From CAZVEE01 sp964625525 (GTDB lineage: Bacteria > Pseudomonadota > Alphaproteobacteria > JAJFIK01), in contig CAZVEE010000025.1 in the NCBI GenBank assembly GCA_964625525.1, positions 1 to 43,116 of the forward strand: a stretch of 43,116 bases of DNA, given 5' to 3'. Made by a program: the position numbers and the translations under genes. This document shows, piece after piece, positions 7,705-15,099 of this stretch. The notes under the pieces are model-generated. The model saw nothing but the letters and a program-made list of their open reading frames with translations. It searched no databases and was not told the DNA's origin. How positions within the stretch are numbered: position 1 is the first letter of the stretch; each line of letters begins with the position of its first letter.

Positions 7705-8344
7705 GCAAGCGGCCCTTCCCATCGAGCGGCGCGGGATGATGTTTGTGCTGTCCTCGCCGTCGGGCGCGGGCAAATCCACCCTGGCGCGACGCCTGTTGGC
7801 GGCGGACTCCGCGATCAATATGTCCGTCTCCGTCACCACACGCGAGCCGCGCCCGGGTGAGGTGGACGGGGTTGACTATATCTTCCGGACGCAGAGTGTG
7901 TTCGAGGCCATGGTGGCCGAGGGCGCCTTCCTGGAACACGCGCAGGTTTATGACCATTTTTACGGCACGCCGCGCGCACCGGTGGAAGCCGCACTCGCGG
8001 CTGGGCGCGATGTGTTGTTCGACATTGACTGGCAGGGCGCCCAGCAATTGGAAAAGAGCGCTCGGGCTGATCTGGTGCGGGTCTTCATCCTGCCGCCCTC
8101 GGCCCCGGAGCTAGAGCGCCGCCTGCGCGCCCGGGCCCAGGACAGCGACGCGGTCGTCGCCCGACGCATGGACAAGGCCGCCGACGAGATGAGCCATTGG
8201 CCCGAATATGACTATGTGATCGTGAATACGGACGTGGAGGAGAGCCACGCCCGGGTGATGAATATTCTGGGGGCGGAACGGGTGCGCCGGGAACGTCAGC
8301 CGGGTCTGACCGATTTCGTGGCCGCCCTGCGCCGGGATCTTTAA
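7694..8344 (+). CDS. gmk: Guanylate kinase
   Basis: Gmk phosphorylates GMP to GDP. The protein has 216 residues, a P-loop SPSGAGKST at about 21-29, the GMP-binding stretch TTREPRPGEVDGVDY and the YGTPRAPVE segment. The start at 7694 lies inside the end of yicC (11-bp overlap). gmk is the last gene of the plus-strand cluster. Immediately after its stop comes a pentanucleotide array and then oppositely oriented accessory genes, so the conserved backbone appears interrupted here. Confidence 0.96.
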   Translation: MSSEQAALPIERRGMMFVLSSPSGAGKSTLARRLLAADSAINMSVSVTTREPRPGEVDGVDYIFRTQSVFEAMVAEGAFLEHAQVYDHFYGTPRAPVEAALAAGRDVLFDIDWQGAQQLEKSARADLVRVFILPPSAPELERRLRARAQDSDAVVARRMDKAADEMSHWPEYDYVIVNTDVEESHARVMNILGAERVRRERQPGLTDFVAALRRDL

Positions 8345-8360
8345 TCTCGGGGCTGTCTGT

Positions 8361-8400
8361 CCTGTCCTGTCTTATCTTATCCTGTCTTATCTTATCCTGT
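8361..8400. repeat. Pentanucleotide mosaic array
   Basis: Eight consecutive perfect pentamers of two types, CCTGT (A) and CTTAT (B), run in the order A-A-B-B-A-B-B-A. From 8366 this reads as a 15-bp unit (A-B-B) repeated twice, plus one A. The array fills the short convergent gap between gmk and the 662-residue gene. It may be a slippage-prone tract or a scar at the edge of an accessory insertion. It has no inverted symmetry that would make it a terminator. Confidence 0.85.
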
Positions 8401-8424
8401 ATGGGCCCCGCCTCGCTTGCCCCT

Positions 8425-10413
8425 TTAGCCGAAGTCGAAGCTGTCCCGCCAGCCGCCGAAGCTGTTGTCGCCTCCGCCATCACCGCGCGCCGTGAAAGCT
8501 CCACTGATCGCATCAGGCTGATAGAGATCCGGGCTTGCATCCGCCAGCGCTTCGGCAAGGGCGCGTCCGGCCGTGCTGTCGGGTACGGCATCCGCTTGAA
8601 CCCAGGTGCCCAGCGGTGACCAAGTCGGATCGGCCTCGACCAGAGCGACCCGCGCCACTTCCTGAATGGCGTAGTCGCGCAAGGCATCTGCCGCCTCATC
8701 CTGGTTGGACAGGGCGGGTTTCTCAGCCGCGAAGGCAAAGACATCATTGTCCGTTGGAGGAAGGGTCGGTGCCGCAGTTTCGACGGGCGTGGTTTCTCTG
8801 GTTTGGGGCAGGACGATGCTGTCGATCGTGACCGGGCCTGGGAGGGGGGCGTTGCCCTCTTCGGGCTTGGTCAAGGGCTCGTCCCGATCTGTGTCCCGGT
8901 TCGTCTGTGCCGCGTCGTCGGCCTGTTGGACAAAGGCGATATAGGGCAGATCTTGCGCATCGCGCGCGGCATGCCAATCCGTTAGCTGAGTGTTTGACTC
9001 ATCGCTGCTGAGATCGTCTTCATAAGATGCAGCCTTGGCACTGTCCTGCTTGGAGGTCTTGATCAGATCGTTGATTTTGTCTTCCACCTGATCCTGCGCC
9101 TCGTCATTGGCATCGAGATCATCGCGGTTGTTCAACACATCCAGGCGTTCGCGCAAGGCCGTGACAATCGCGGACTCTGAACCGTATCCGGTGCTGATCA
9201 GGCTTGACAACGCGTCCACTAGTCCGGTCTTCAGATTGGCCATCGGATCGAAAATCAAGATGAAGCCGTCGCTGCTTTCTACCCGGTCTGACACCATGTC
9301 GGCATCATCATAGGTTGTATACAGACTATCTGTATCACGCAGTTCCTTCGCGGTTAACCGGCGGGTCGCGTCGGCCATCTCGCTGGCAGGGTCTTCGATC
9401 ACCATTTCGATGGGGGCGGTGTCGATCCTGTCGCCATTGGCAAGCGGGGTGTCTTCCATGGGCCCCGACAGGGGCAGGCCCAGCAATTCCGCCAGTGCAG
9501 CGGCTTCGGCCGAGGTGGGCTGGAGCGTCGCCGAGGTGGCTTCAGTGGTTGCCATTGACCCGTCGGTCGGCGCCGCGATCGGCTGCGCACTGTCTTTGGG
9601 CTGAGCCGGGGCCGGCAGGGTGGGGGCCGTGATCACCGGGCCGGTGCTGTCGGCCGGTGGCGCCAAATCGGCGCTGCGATCTGTGGGAGCATCATCCTTG
9701 TTGGCCGAGGTGTCGAGCGTGCTGGCTTCGTCCTGCGCCGGGCGCAACGGCGCGGCGGCCAGATCGATGGTCGCGACCGTGCCCGTGCGCGGGGTCTGGT
9801 CCTCGGCCGCGGCCTTGGTCACGGTCAAGAAGGCGAGCAGTTGCGCCAAGCCGATAACCGCTTCACTCGTGCGCAGTTCCGGCAGCACAGCGCGCCAATT
9901 GGTCTGGCTCTGATCGCTGCTCTGGGGCACGGCTTCTTTGAGCTTGCGGCGGCTGGTCTCCTCGCCGTCGCCGCTCTCAAGCTCATCGGCGCGCGCCTTG
10001 CCGCTGCGTGACAGCCAATCCCAAGCCAGCACCGCCATGGCAACCGCCAGTTGGCTGGCGCGGCCAAACAGGGCCACCACATTGTCGCGCCGGGTCACCG
10101 CCGCATCCGCTGTCAGACCACAGGCGTGCATGGCCCGGTCCAGCGCCTCGCGCACGGTGTAGCCCTGGCCGGAAAACCCCCAATCGGGCAAATCCACCAC
10201 CGCTTCCCGGTCCATGACGGCAAAATGGGCCACGACGTCTTGGGTGGCCGTGACAATGAGTGCCGCCCAGGGCTCGCCCCGGTCGGTGACGTCATGGGCA
10301 ATGTCGAGCGGGCCGTAATGCTGTGCCAGGAGAGCCTGGGCGCGCAGGATGGTGCTGTAATCCCGGGCGCTCCAAGCGCCGCCATCCGCGTTCAGCCGGT
10401 GCAACTCCGCCAT
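8425..10413 (-). CDS. Uncharacterised 662-residue acidic protein downstream of an XRE regulator
   Basis: I do not recognise this family. Residues 1-100 look like a compact folded domain (for example AALIVTATQDVVAHFAVMD). Two hydrophobic stretches follow, about 111-135 and 184-203. Residues from about 205 to 330 are Ala/Pro/Thr/Asp-rich and probably disordered; the remainder is acidic, with helical segments, and ends in SFGGWRDSFDFG. There is no N-terminal signal peptide. The ATG at 10413 is preceded by GAGGA. It lies 80 bp after the XRE gene on the same strand, so co-transcription is likely. The C-terminal aromatic tail resembles that of the nearby LamG protein (EDSFSFW), which could reflect a shared C-terminal export signal. 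Function unknown. Confidence 0.8.
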   Translation of the reverse strand: MAELHRLNADGGAWSARDYSTILRAQALLAQHYGPLDIAHDVTDRGEPWAALIVTATQDVVAHFAVMDREAVVDLPDWGFSGQGYTVREALDRAMHACGLTADAAVTRRDNVVALFGRASQLAVAMAVLAWDWLSRSGKARADELESGDGEETSRRKLKEAVPQSSDQSQTNWRAVLPELRTSEAVIGLAQLLAFLTVTKAAAEDQTPRTGTVATIDLAAAPLRPAQDEASTLDTSANKDDAPTDRSADLAPPADSTGPVITAPTLPAPAQPKDSAQPIAAPTDGSMATTEATSATLQPTSAEAAALAELLGLPLSGPMEDTPLANGDRIDTAPIEMVIEDPASEMADATRRLTAKELRDTDSLYTTYDDADMVSDRVESSDGFILIFDPMANLKTGLVDALSSLISTGYGSESAIVTALRERLDVLNNRDDLDANDEAQDQVEDKINDLIKTSKQDSAKAASYEDDLSSDESNTQLTDWHAARDAQDLPYIAFVQQADDAAQTNRDTDRDEPLTKPEEGNAPLPGPVTIDSIVLPQTRETTPVETAAPTLPPTDNDVFAFAAEKPALSNQDEAADALRDYAIQEVARVALVEADPTWSPLGTWVQADAVPDSTAGRALAEALADASPDLYQPDAISGAFTARGDGGGDNSFGGWRDSFDFG

Positions 10414-10493
10414 AATCGCTTCCTCGAGTCAGAGTTCGGCGCGTCTGTGTGGGTCGGGCGCGTCGGTATGCTGTACAGGCGCGGCGGGCCGGG

Positions 10494-10826
10494 TCACAGA
10501 GACGTCGGCCGCTCGCCCGTGATCAAAGTGTACAGGCCCGGCTCAATATGTTCGAGCACGGTCAAAGCAAAGGTCCGGGGCTCCAGGCCTAACGCCGCCG
10601 CCCACGGGGCATACAGGTCCTGCGGAATACGGCCAATGCCGTTCTCCACCTGAGAGATAAACGAGTAATAGCGCAGGCCCAAGCGCTCGGCCAGTTCAGC
10701 TTGTGTGAGCCCCGCCGCTTCCCGACCGTGTTTGAGCCAGCGCCCCAGATGCCGGCGCAGTTCCTTGGTCATGTCCGCTTGGGTCATATCCGCTCGTGGC
10801 GTGCTCTGACGGATCCGCTCGGCCAT
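10494..10826 (-). CDS. XRE-family helix-turn-helix regulator
   Basis: The protein of 110 residues has a Cro/CI-type HTH: LGRWLKHGREAAGLTQAELAERLGLRYYSFISQVENGIGRIP, followed by a short C-terminal region ending in LYTLITGERPTSL. It is probably a DNA-binding repressor or activator of its own neighbourhood. I chose the ATG at 10826; an in-frame TTG at 10916 would add 30 residues of non-HTH sequence. It is upstream of and co-directional with the 662-residue gene, and divergent from the LamG gene, with 245 bp of AT-rich control DNA between. Its target sites may be the TTTGCTATTT boxes there. Confidence 0.88.
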   Translation of the reverse strand: MAERIRQSTPRADMTQADMTKELRRHLGRWLKHGREAAGLTQAELAERLGLRYYSFISQVENGIGRIPQDLYAPWAAALGLEPRTFALTVLEHIEPGLYTLITGERPTSL

Positions 10827-10918
10827 GGTGTGTGGTGCCCTCACTTGCTGCTGTGACGTCTGCCTCTCGTCCCTCGCGCGTATCCTACCGCAGCCAACGC
10901 AGGAAGCAAGTCGCAATG

Positions 10919-11009
10919 TTTGCTATTTTTTGAAGCTCAAAGTGAAAAATATCTTGATTATAGAAGCCTGTCCGGATTAGCACAGAATGTATAGCAGGTT
11001 TTGCTATTT
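10919..11009. promoter_or_regulatory. Operator-like repeats in the XRE/LamG divergent region
   Basis: TTTGCTATTT occurs twice in the same direction (10919-10928 and 11000-11009). The second copy forms an inverted repeat with ATAGCA at 10991-10996 (ATAGCA, 5-nt spacer, TGCTAT at 11002-11007). The whole segment is visibly AT-rich against its GC-rich surroundings. The placement between a regulator gene and a divergent gene is typical of operators. Confidence 0.55.
10957..10962 (-). promoter_or_regulatory. -10 element candidate for the XRE gene
   Basis: A perfect TATAAT on the minus strand. The -35 region at the expected distance is poor, as often seen at regulated promoters. A start near 10950 would give a leader of about 124 nt and places the first TTTGCTATTT box just downstream of the start, where a bound regulator could block transcription. 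Confidence 0.4.
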
Positions 11010-11071
11010 GCGATTCACGAAAAGGGACTCAGGTACTTCCAATCGAGATGGGGAGATCTGAGGCGCGACCG

Positions 11072-11932
11072 ATGACAGAGACCGCCCAAGCGGAGCAAAT
11101 CACCACCCCGTCCGACAGCCTCCCTGCGGAGACGGCCCCCCAGGCGAATGCGCGCGGGGCCGTCGCGTTGGAAGCGCTGTTCCAGGCGGCCGATGCCCAT
11201 TTCACCTTCGCCGATAGCTGGGAAAGCGCGCTGATGTTCGAAGCGACGGGAACCGGCGAGCGGGCAGAGCGGGTGGAGATGGCCAAGCCCGTGGCCTATT
11301 GGGGCGGACGCCTTGGCGATCTGGCATTGGAGAATGGCGCGGCCCGCGATCCCGGGGGTGTGGCCGGGGAGGCTTATAGCTTCGACGGCACCGATGACGT
11401 GGCGCTGAGCCCCCATCGCGCGGCTTATGCCGGTACGGAAATGACGCTGAGCTTCTGGTTCAAGGCCGACGCGGCTGGGACGGCGCAGTCATTGGTGTCT
11501 AAAGATGCGGCCTTCACCGGGGCCGGGGAGTTCGCGCTGGAGCTGACAGACGCGGGGCAGGTGGCGCTTGCCTTTGAGACCGGCGCCGGCGAGCGTCAGG
11601 TTCTGATCAGCCCCACGCTCGATGTGACAGCCTGGCAGCATGTGGCGCTGAGCATCGCGGCGGAAGATGGAGTGTCGCTTTATCTGAACGGCGTGGCGGC
11701 CGGTTGGCTGCCCGCGGCCTCGGGCCTTGGAGACAATGACGCGCCCTTCGTCTTTGCCTCTGGCGTGCGGGCCCATGCGTTGGGCTCGGACGACATGCTG
11801 GGCTTTTATGCCGGGCGCCTCGACGAGATCGGTGTCTTCGCCGAGGCGCTGGAGGCAGAAGCGATCGGCGATCTCTACGCCATGGGCGTGGAAGGCGAAC
11901 CGCTGGCCGAGGACAGTTTCAGCTTCTGGTGA
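11072..11932 (+). CDS. LamG/concanavalin-like domain protein
   Basis: The protein (286 residues) has a LamG-type jelly-roll domain over about 75-272. The strand motifs are YSFDGTDDV (102-110), LSFWFKAD (126-133), WQHVALS (188-194), LYLNGVAAG (203-211) and GRLDEIGVF (248-256). Such domains usually bind carbohydrate or act in adhesion outside the cell. No N-terminal signal peptide is present; the protein ends in EDSFSFW, an acidic/aromatic tail that could fit a C-terminal type I secretion signal (inference). I chose ATG 11072 with GAGG upstream; ATG 11048 is an alternative. It is divergent from the XRE gene, and its stop is 3 bp from the stop of the convergent dehydrogenase gene. Confidence 0.85.
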   Translation: MTETAQAEQITTPSDSLPAETAPQANARGAVALEALFQAADAHFTFADSWESALMFEATGTGERAERVEMAKPVAYWGGRLGDLALENGAARDPGGVAGEAYSFDGTDDVALSPHRAAYAGTEMTLSFWFKADAAGTAQSLVSKDAAFTGAGEFALELTDAGQVALAFETGAGERQVLISPTLDVTAWQHVALSIAAEDGVSLYLNGVAAGWLPAASGLGDNDAPFVFASGVRAHALGSDDMLGFYAGRLDEIGVFAEALEAEAIGDLYAMGVEGEPLAEDSFSFW

Positions 11933-11935
11933 GGC

Positions 11936-13072
11936 TCAGCCCTTGGTCATGGCCTCTTCGAAGAGGCGGGCGTAGTCGTCCTCGCTGGCCTTGCGCGGAT
12001 TTGAATGGGTGGCCAGGTCGGTCACCGCTTGGGCCACCAGCTCCGGCATGCGCTCTGACGTCAGGCCCATCTCATTGAGATTTTTGGGCACGCCCAGCGT
12101 GGCGTTCAGGTCTTCGATGAAGTCGGCGAGGTCAGTGGTGGCCGGCAGATGCATGGCGTGGCGGATGCGCTCGTACTTGTCGCGCGCCGCATCGGCATTG
12201 AAGCGCAACACCGTGGGCAGTATCACCGCGTTGAGCGTGCCGTGATGCAGGCGCAGGTCCTTGAGCCGGCCAGCCGAGTGGCTCATGGCGTGAACCGAAC
12301 CCAAGCCTTTAACGAAGGCCATGGCGCCCTCGGTGGAGGCCATCATCATCTGCCAGCGGGCTTCCCGGTCGCTGCCGTCTGCCACGGCGCGCTCCAGGAA
12401 ACCGTGATGGATGCCGCGCTCCAGGGCATCAAGGCCCACGGCTTCGGCGGGCGGGTTCACAAGCGGTGAGCAGATCGCCTCAATGGCGTGGGTCATAGCA
12501 TCCATGCCCGTGCCGGCGGTCAGATGTTTGGGCAGTCCCAGCGTGAGGTCCGGGTCGCAAATGGCGCGGTTCGGGATGAAGAGCGGGTTCACGAAGGTGA
12601 GCTTGCGCCCGTCTTCCACGATCACCACAAACCCCACGGAGACCTCGCTGCCGGTGCCGGCGGTGGTGGGCACGGCGATCACCGGCGCAATCTCGCGGAT
12701 GGTCCGCGCAGCGCGGCCCGCGAGAGAGGCCAGTTTCTTGTCGTTTTTGGCAAGGCAGGCGACGGCCTTGCCCAAATCCATGGGCGAGCCGCCGCCCAGC
12801 GCCACCACCCCGTCACAGCCGTCATTGCGATAGAGGGAGAGGGCCTCCAGCACCGCTTCTTCGGTGGGGTTTTCGGGGGTGGCGTCATAGATGGTGACCG
12901 GCAGATCCTCACCCATGGCCGAACGCACGGTGCTCGCGATCCCCGCCGCCATCAGCCCTTTGTCAGTCGCCAGCATGGGACGCGTGATGCCGAGCTCCTT
13001 CAGGCATTGGGGCAGCATGGAGATGGCGCCGAAATCGAAATGGGTGGTGGTCAGGTACTGCATCATCGCCAT
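11936..13072 (-). CDS. Iron-containing alcohol dehydrogenase (group III)
   Basis: The protein (378 residues) is a full-length group III dehydrogenase that would interconvert alcohols and aldehydes with NAD(P). It shows the nucleotide-binding GGGSPMD (93-99), PTTAGTGSEV (135-144) and CDPDLTLGLP. The metal site appears intact: Asp191, His195, His261 and His277 (GMDAMTHAIEA, HAMSH, HHGTLNA). The substrate cannot be deduced. It converges on the LamG gene with only 3 bp between stop codons, and lies upstream of ksgA on the same strand with a gap of 60 bp after the ksgA start side. It is not part of the usual ksgA neighbourhood as I know it. Confidence 0.93.
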   Translation of the reverse strand: MAMMQYLTTTHFDFGAISMLPQCLKELGITRPMLATDKGLMAAGIASTVRSAMGEDLPVTIYDATPENPTEEAVLEALSLYRNDGCDGVVALGGGSPMDLGKAVACLAKNDKKLASLAGRAARTIREIAPVIAVPTTAGTGSEVSVGFVVIVEDGRKLTFVNPLFIPNRAICDPDLTLGLPKHLTAGTGMDAMTHAIEAICSPLVNPPAEAVGLDALERGIHHGFLERAVADGSDREARWQMMMASTEGAMAFVKGLGSVHAMSHSAGRLKDLRLHHGTLNAVILPTVLRFNADAARDKYERIRHAMHLPATTDLADFIEDLNATLGVPKNLNEMGLTSERMPELVAQAVTDLATHSNPRKASEDDYARLFEEAMTKG

Positions 13073-13132
13073 GGGACGCGTCTCCGGTCGGGCAAAGGTC
13101 TGGATGTCTGAGCAGAGTTTTACACGCCCGTC

Positions 13133-14005
13133 TTAAGGGGACAATGCGGACGGTGCCAGCGCCGCGGCCCGGGCCAAGCGACAGAAATCATCAATATCCA
13201 GGGTTTCCGCGCGGGCGGTGGGGTCGAGCCCGGCCCGGGCCAGAAGGGCCTCAGGCTCCGGGCCCAAGGCTTTGAGACTTGAGCGCAGCATTTTGCGCCG
13301 CTGGCCGAAGGCCGCCGCCGTGACCCGCTCCATGAGGCCCGGCTCCAGATCTGCCGGCGCCGGCATCGGCGTGACGTGAACGATGGCAGAGGTCACCTTG
13401 GGCGGGGGGACAAAAGCCGAGGCCGCTACATCAAAAAGGAGGCGTGCCGTGCTGCGCCATTGGCTGAGCACGGAGAGCCGGCCATAGGTCTTGGAACCCG
13501 GCGCGGCCACCATGCGCTCGACCACTTCCTTTTGAAGCATCAGGGTCAGGCTGTCATACCAGGGCGGCCACGGCCCGGTCATCAGCCAACGGACCACCAG
13601 GGGCGTGCCCACATTATAGGGCAGGTTGGCCACCAGCTTGACGGGTTTGTCTCGGTGCGCGGGCGGGATCAGGTCGGGCTCATACACGCTGAGTGCATCC
13701 GCCTCCACCACCGTCAACCGGCCCGGATAGGCGGCCGCGATATCACCAAGCGCGTCGAGACAGCGCGGGTCCCGCTCAACGGCGACCACATGGGCCGCGC
13801 CTTCCATTAACAGCGCCCGGGTCAAACCGCCAGGCCCGGGGCCGATCTCCACCGCCACCGCTGTGTCCAGTGGCGCCGCGGCCCGCGCGATGCGCCGGGT
13901 CAGATTGAGATCGAACAGGAAATGCTGCCCCAACCCTTTGCGGGCGGACAATCCGTATTGGGCGATGACCTCGCGCAAGGGGGGCAGCGTGTCCTCAGCC
14001 GCCAT
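13133..14005 (-). CDS. ksgA: 16S rRNA (adenine1518/1519-N6)-dimethyltransferase
   Basis: KsgA (RsmA) dimethylates two adenosines in helix 45 of 16S rRNA during 30S maturation. The protein has 290 residues, with KGLGQHFLFD near the N-terminus, the SAM motif VEIGPGPGGLTRALL, the catalytic NLPYNV, and FVPPPKVTSAIV. The start at 14005 overlaps the end of pdxA by 11 bp, indicating translational coupling. An upstream extension to 14173 is antisense-like shadow sequence. It is the last gene of the lptF-lptG-lptD-surA-pdxA-ksgA run. Confidence 0.97.
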   Translation of the reverse strand: MAAEDTLPPLREVIAQYGLSARKGLGQHFLFDLNLTRRIARAAAPLDTAVAVEIGPGPGGLTRALLMEGAAHVVAVERDPRCLDALGDIAAAYPGRLTVVEADALSVYEPDLIPPAHRDKPVKLVANLPYNVGTPLVVRWLMTGPWPPWYDSLTLMLQKEVVERMVAAPGSKTYGRLSVLSQWRSTARLLFDVAASAFVPPPKVTSAIVHVTPMPAPADLEPGLMERVTAAAFGQRRKMLRSSLKALGPEPEALLARAGLDPTARAETLDIDDFCRLARAAALAPSALSP

Positions 14006-15050
14006 GGGATACTCCAGGCCGAGACGTATGGGCCGCGCGGGCAGCGGCGAGATGGCTGGCGAGCTGGAGAGCCGCCACCAGATTATCCGCCCGCGCCGTG
14101 CCTGTGCCCGCAATATCATAAGCCGTGCCGTGATCAGGCGAGGTGCGCACAAAGGGGAGGCCCAGCGTGACATTCACGCCGTTCTCGAAATCCAGCGTCT
14201 TGATCGGGATCAGCGCCTGATCGTGATACATGCACAGCGCCGCGTCATAGCGGGCCCGGGCGCGCGCGTGAAACAGGGTATCCGCCGATAGCGGTCCGAT
14301 CGCGTCGATCCCCTCGGCGCGCAGCTGCTCCACCGCTGGGGCGATGATGTCGCGGTCCTCTGTCCCGATAGTGCCCGCTTCACCCGCATGCGGATTGAGC
14401 CCCGCGACGGCGAGGCGCGGCGCGGGCACAGCAAAGTCCCGGCGCAGGCTCGCGGCCATAATGTGGGCCGTTTCCACAATGCTCTGGGTGCTGATGAGGC
14501 TAGCAACGGCGGCGAGCGGTTCGTGGATGGTCAGCGGCACAACCCGCAACGCGGGCGCCGCAAGCATCATCACCGGGCGCGGCACGGGCGCCGGCGTGCC
14601 CTCTACGGCAAGCGCCGCCAGATATTCCGTATGCCCCGGATAGGCGAAACCCGCGTCATAGAGCGCGGCCTTGGTGATGGGATTGGTGACCATGGCGCCT
14701 GCCTGCCCGCTGCGGCACAGGCGCACGGCGGTGGCAATGGCGCCGGTGACCGCGGCGGCATGCGCGGGCAGGGGCACCCCCGGCTCCGCCATACCGTCCA
14801 GAGGCTGATCCAGCACCGGCAAGGCCTCGGGGAAGGCGCGCAGGGCCTCGGCCGGGGCAGCAATGCGGCGCACGGGCATGGCAAGACCCAACGCCTTGGC
14901 GTGCGCCTCATAGAGCGCGGCGGGACCAATCACAGCGAAGGCCGGCCCCGTCGTGCGGCCGGCAGCCCACGCCTTGCAGGTCAGTTCAGGGCCAATGCCC
15001 GCCGGGTCGCCCATGGTCAGGACGAGCGGCGCAGGAACGGCTGGGGTCAT
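13995..15050 (-). CDS. pdxA: 4-hydroxythreonine-4-phosphate dehydrogenase
   Basis: PdxA oxidises 4-phosphohydroxy-threonine in pyridoxal-phosphate synthesis. The protein (351 residues) has TMGDPAGIGPE at the N-terminus and the three metal-binding histidines His176 (TIHEP), His221 (NPHAGE) and His276 (MYHDQ), followed by SPDHGTAYDIAG. The ribosome-binding site is weak. It lies 49 bp after surA and overlaps ksgA by 11 bp, an arrangement also seen in Escherichia coli (surA-pdxA-ksgA). Confidence 0.96.
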   Translation of the reverse strand: MTPAVPAPLVLTMGDPAGIGPELTCKAWAAGRTTGPAFAVIGPAALYEAHAKALGLAMPVRRIAAPAEALRAFPEALPVLDQPLDGMAEPGVPLPAHAAAVTGAIATAVRLCRSGQAGAMVTNPITKAALYDAGFAYPGHTEYLAALAVEGTPAPVPRPVMMLAAPALRVVPLTIHEPLAAVASLISTQSIVETAHIMAASLRRDFAVPAPRLAVAGLNPHAGEAGTIGTEDRDIIAPAVEQLRAEGIDAIGPLSADTLFHARARARYDAALCMYHDQALIPIKTLDFENGVNVTLGLPFVRTSPDHGTAYDIAGTGTARADNLVAALQLASHLAAARAAHTSRPGVSHGG

Positions 15051-15099
15051 GACATCACGCGGGGTTAGAGGCTCCGCGCGCGCGAGGGCGGCGGACGCC

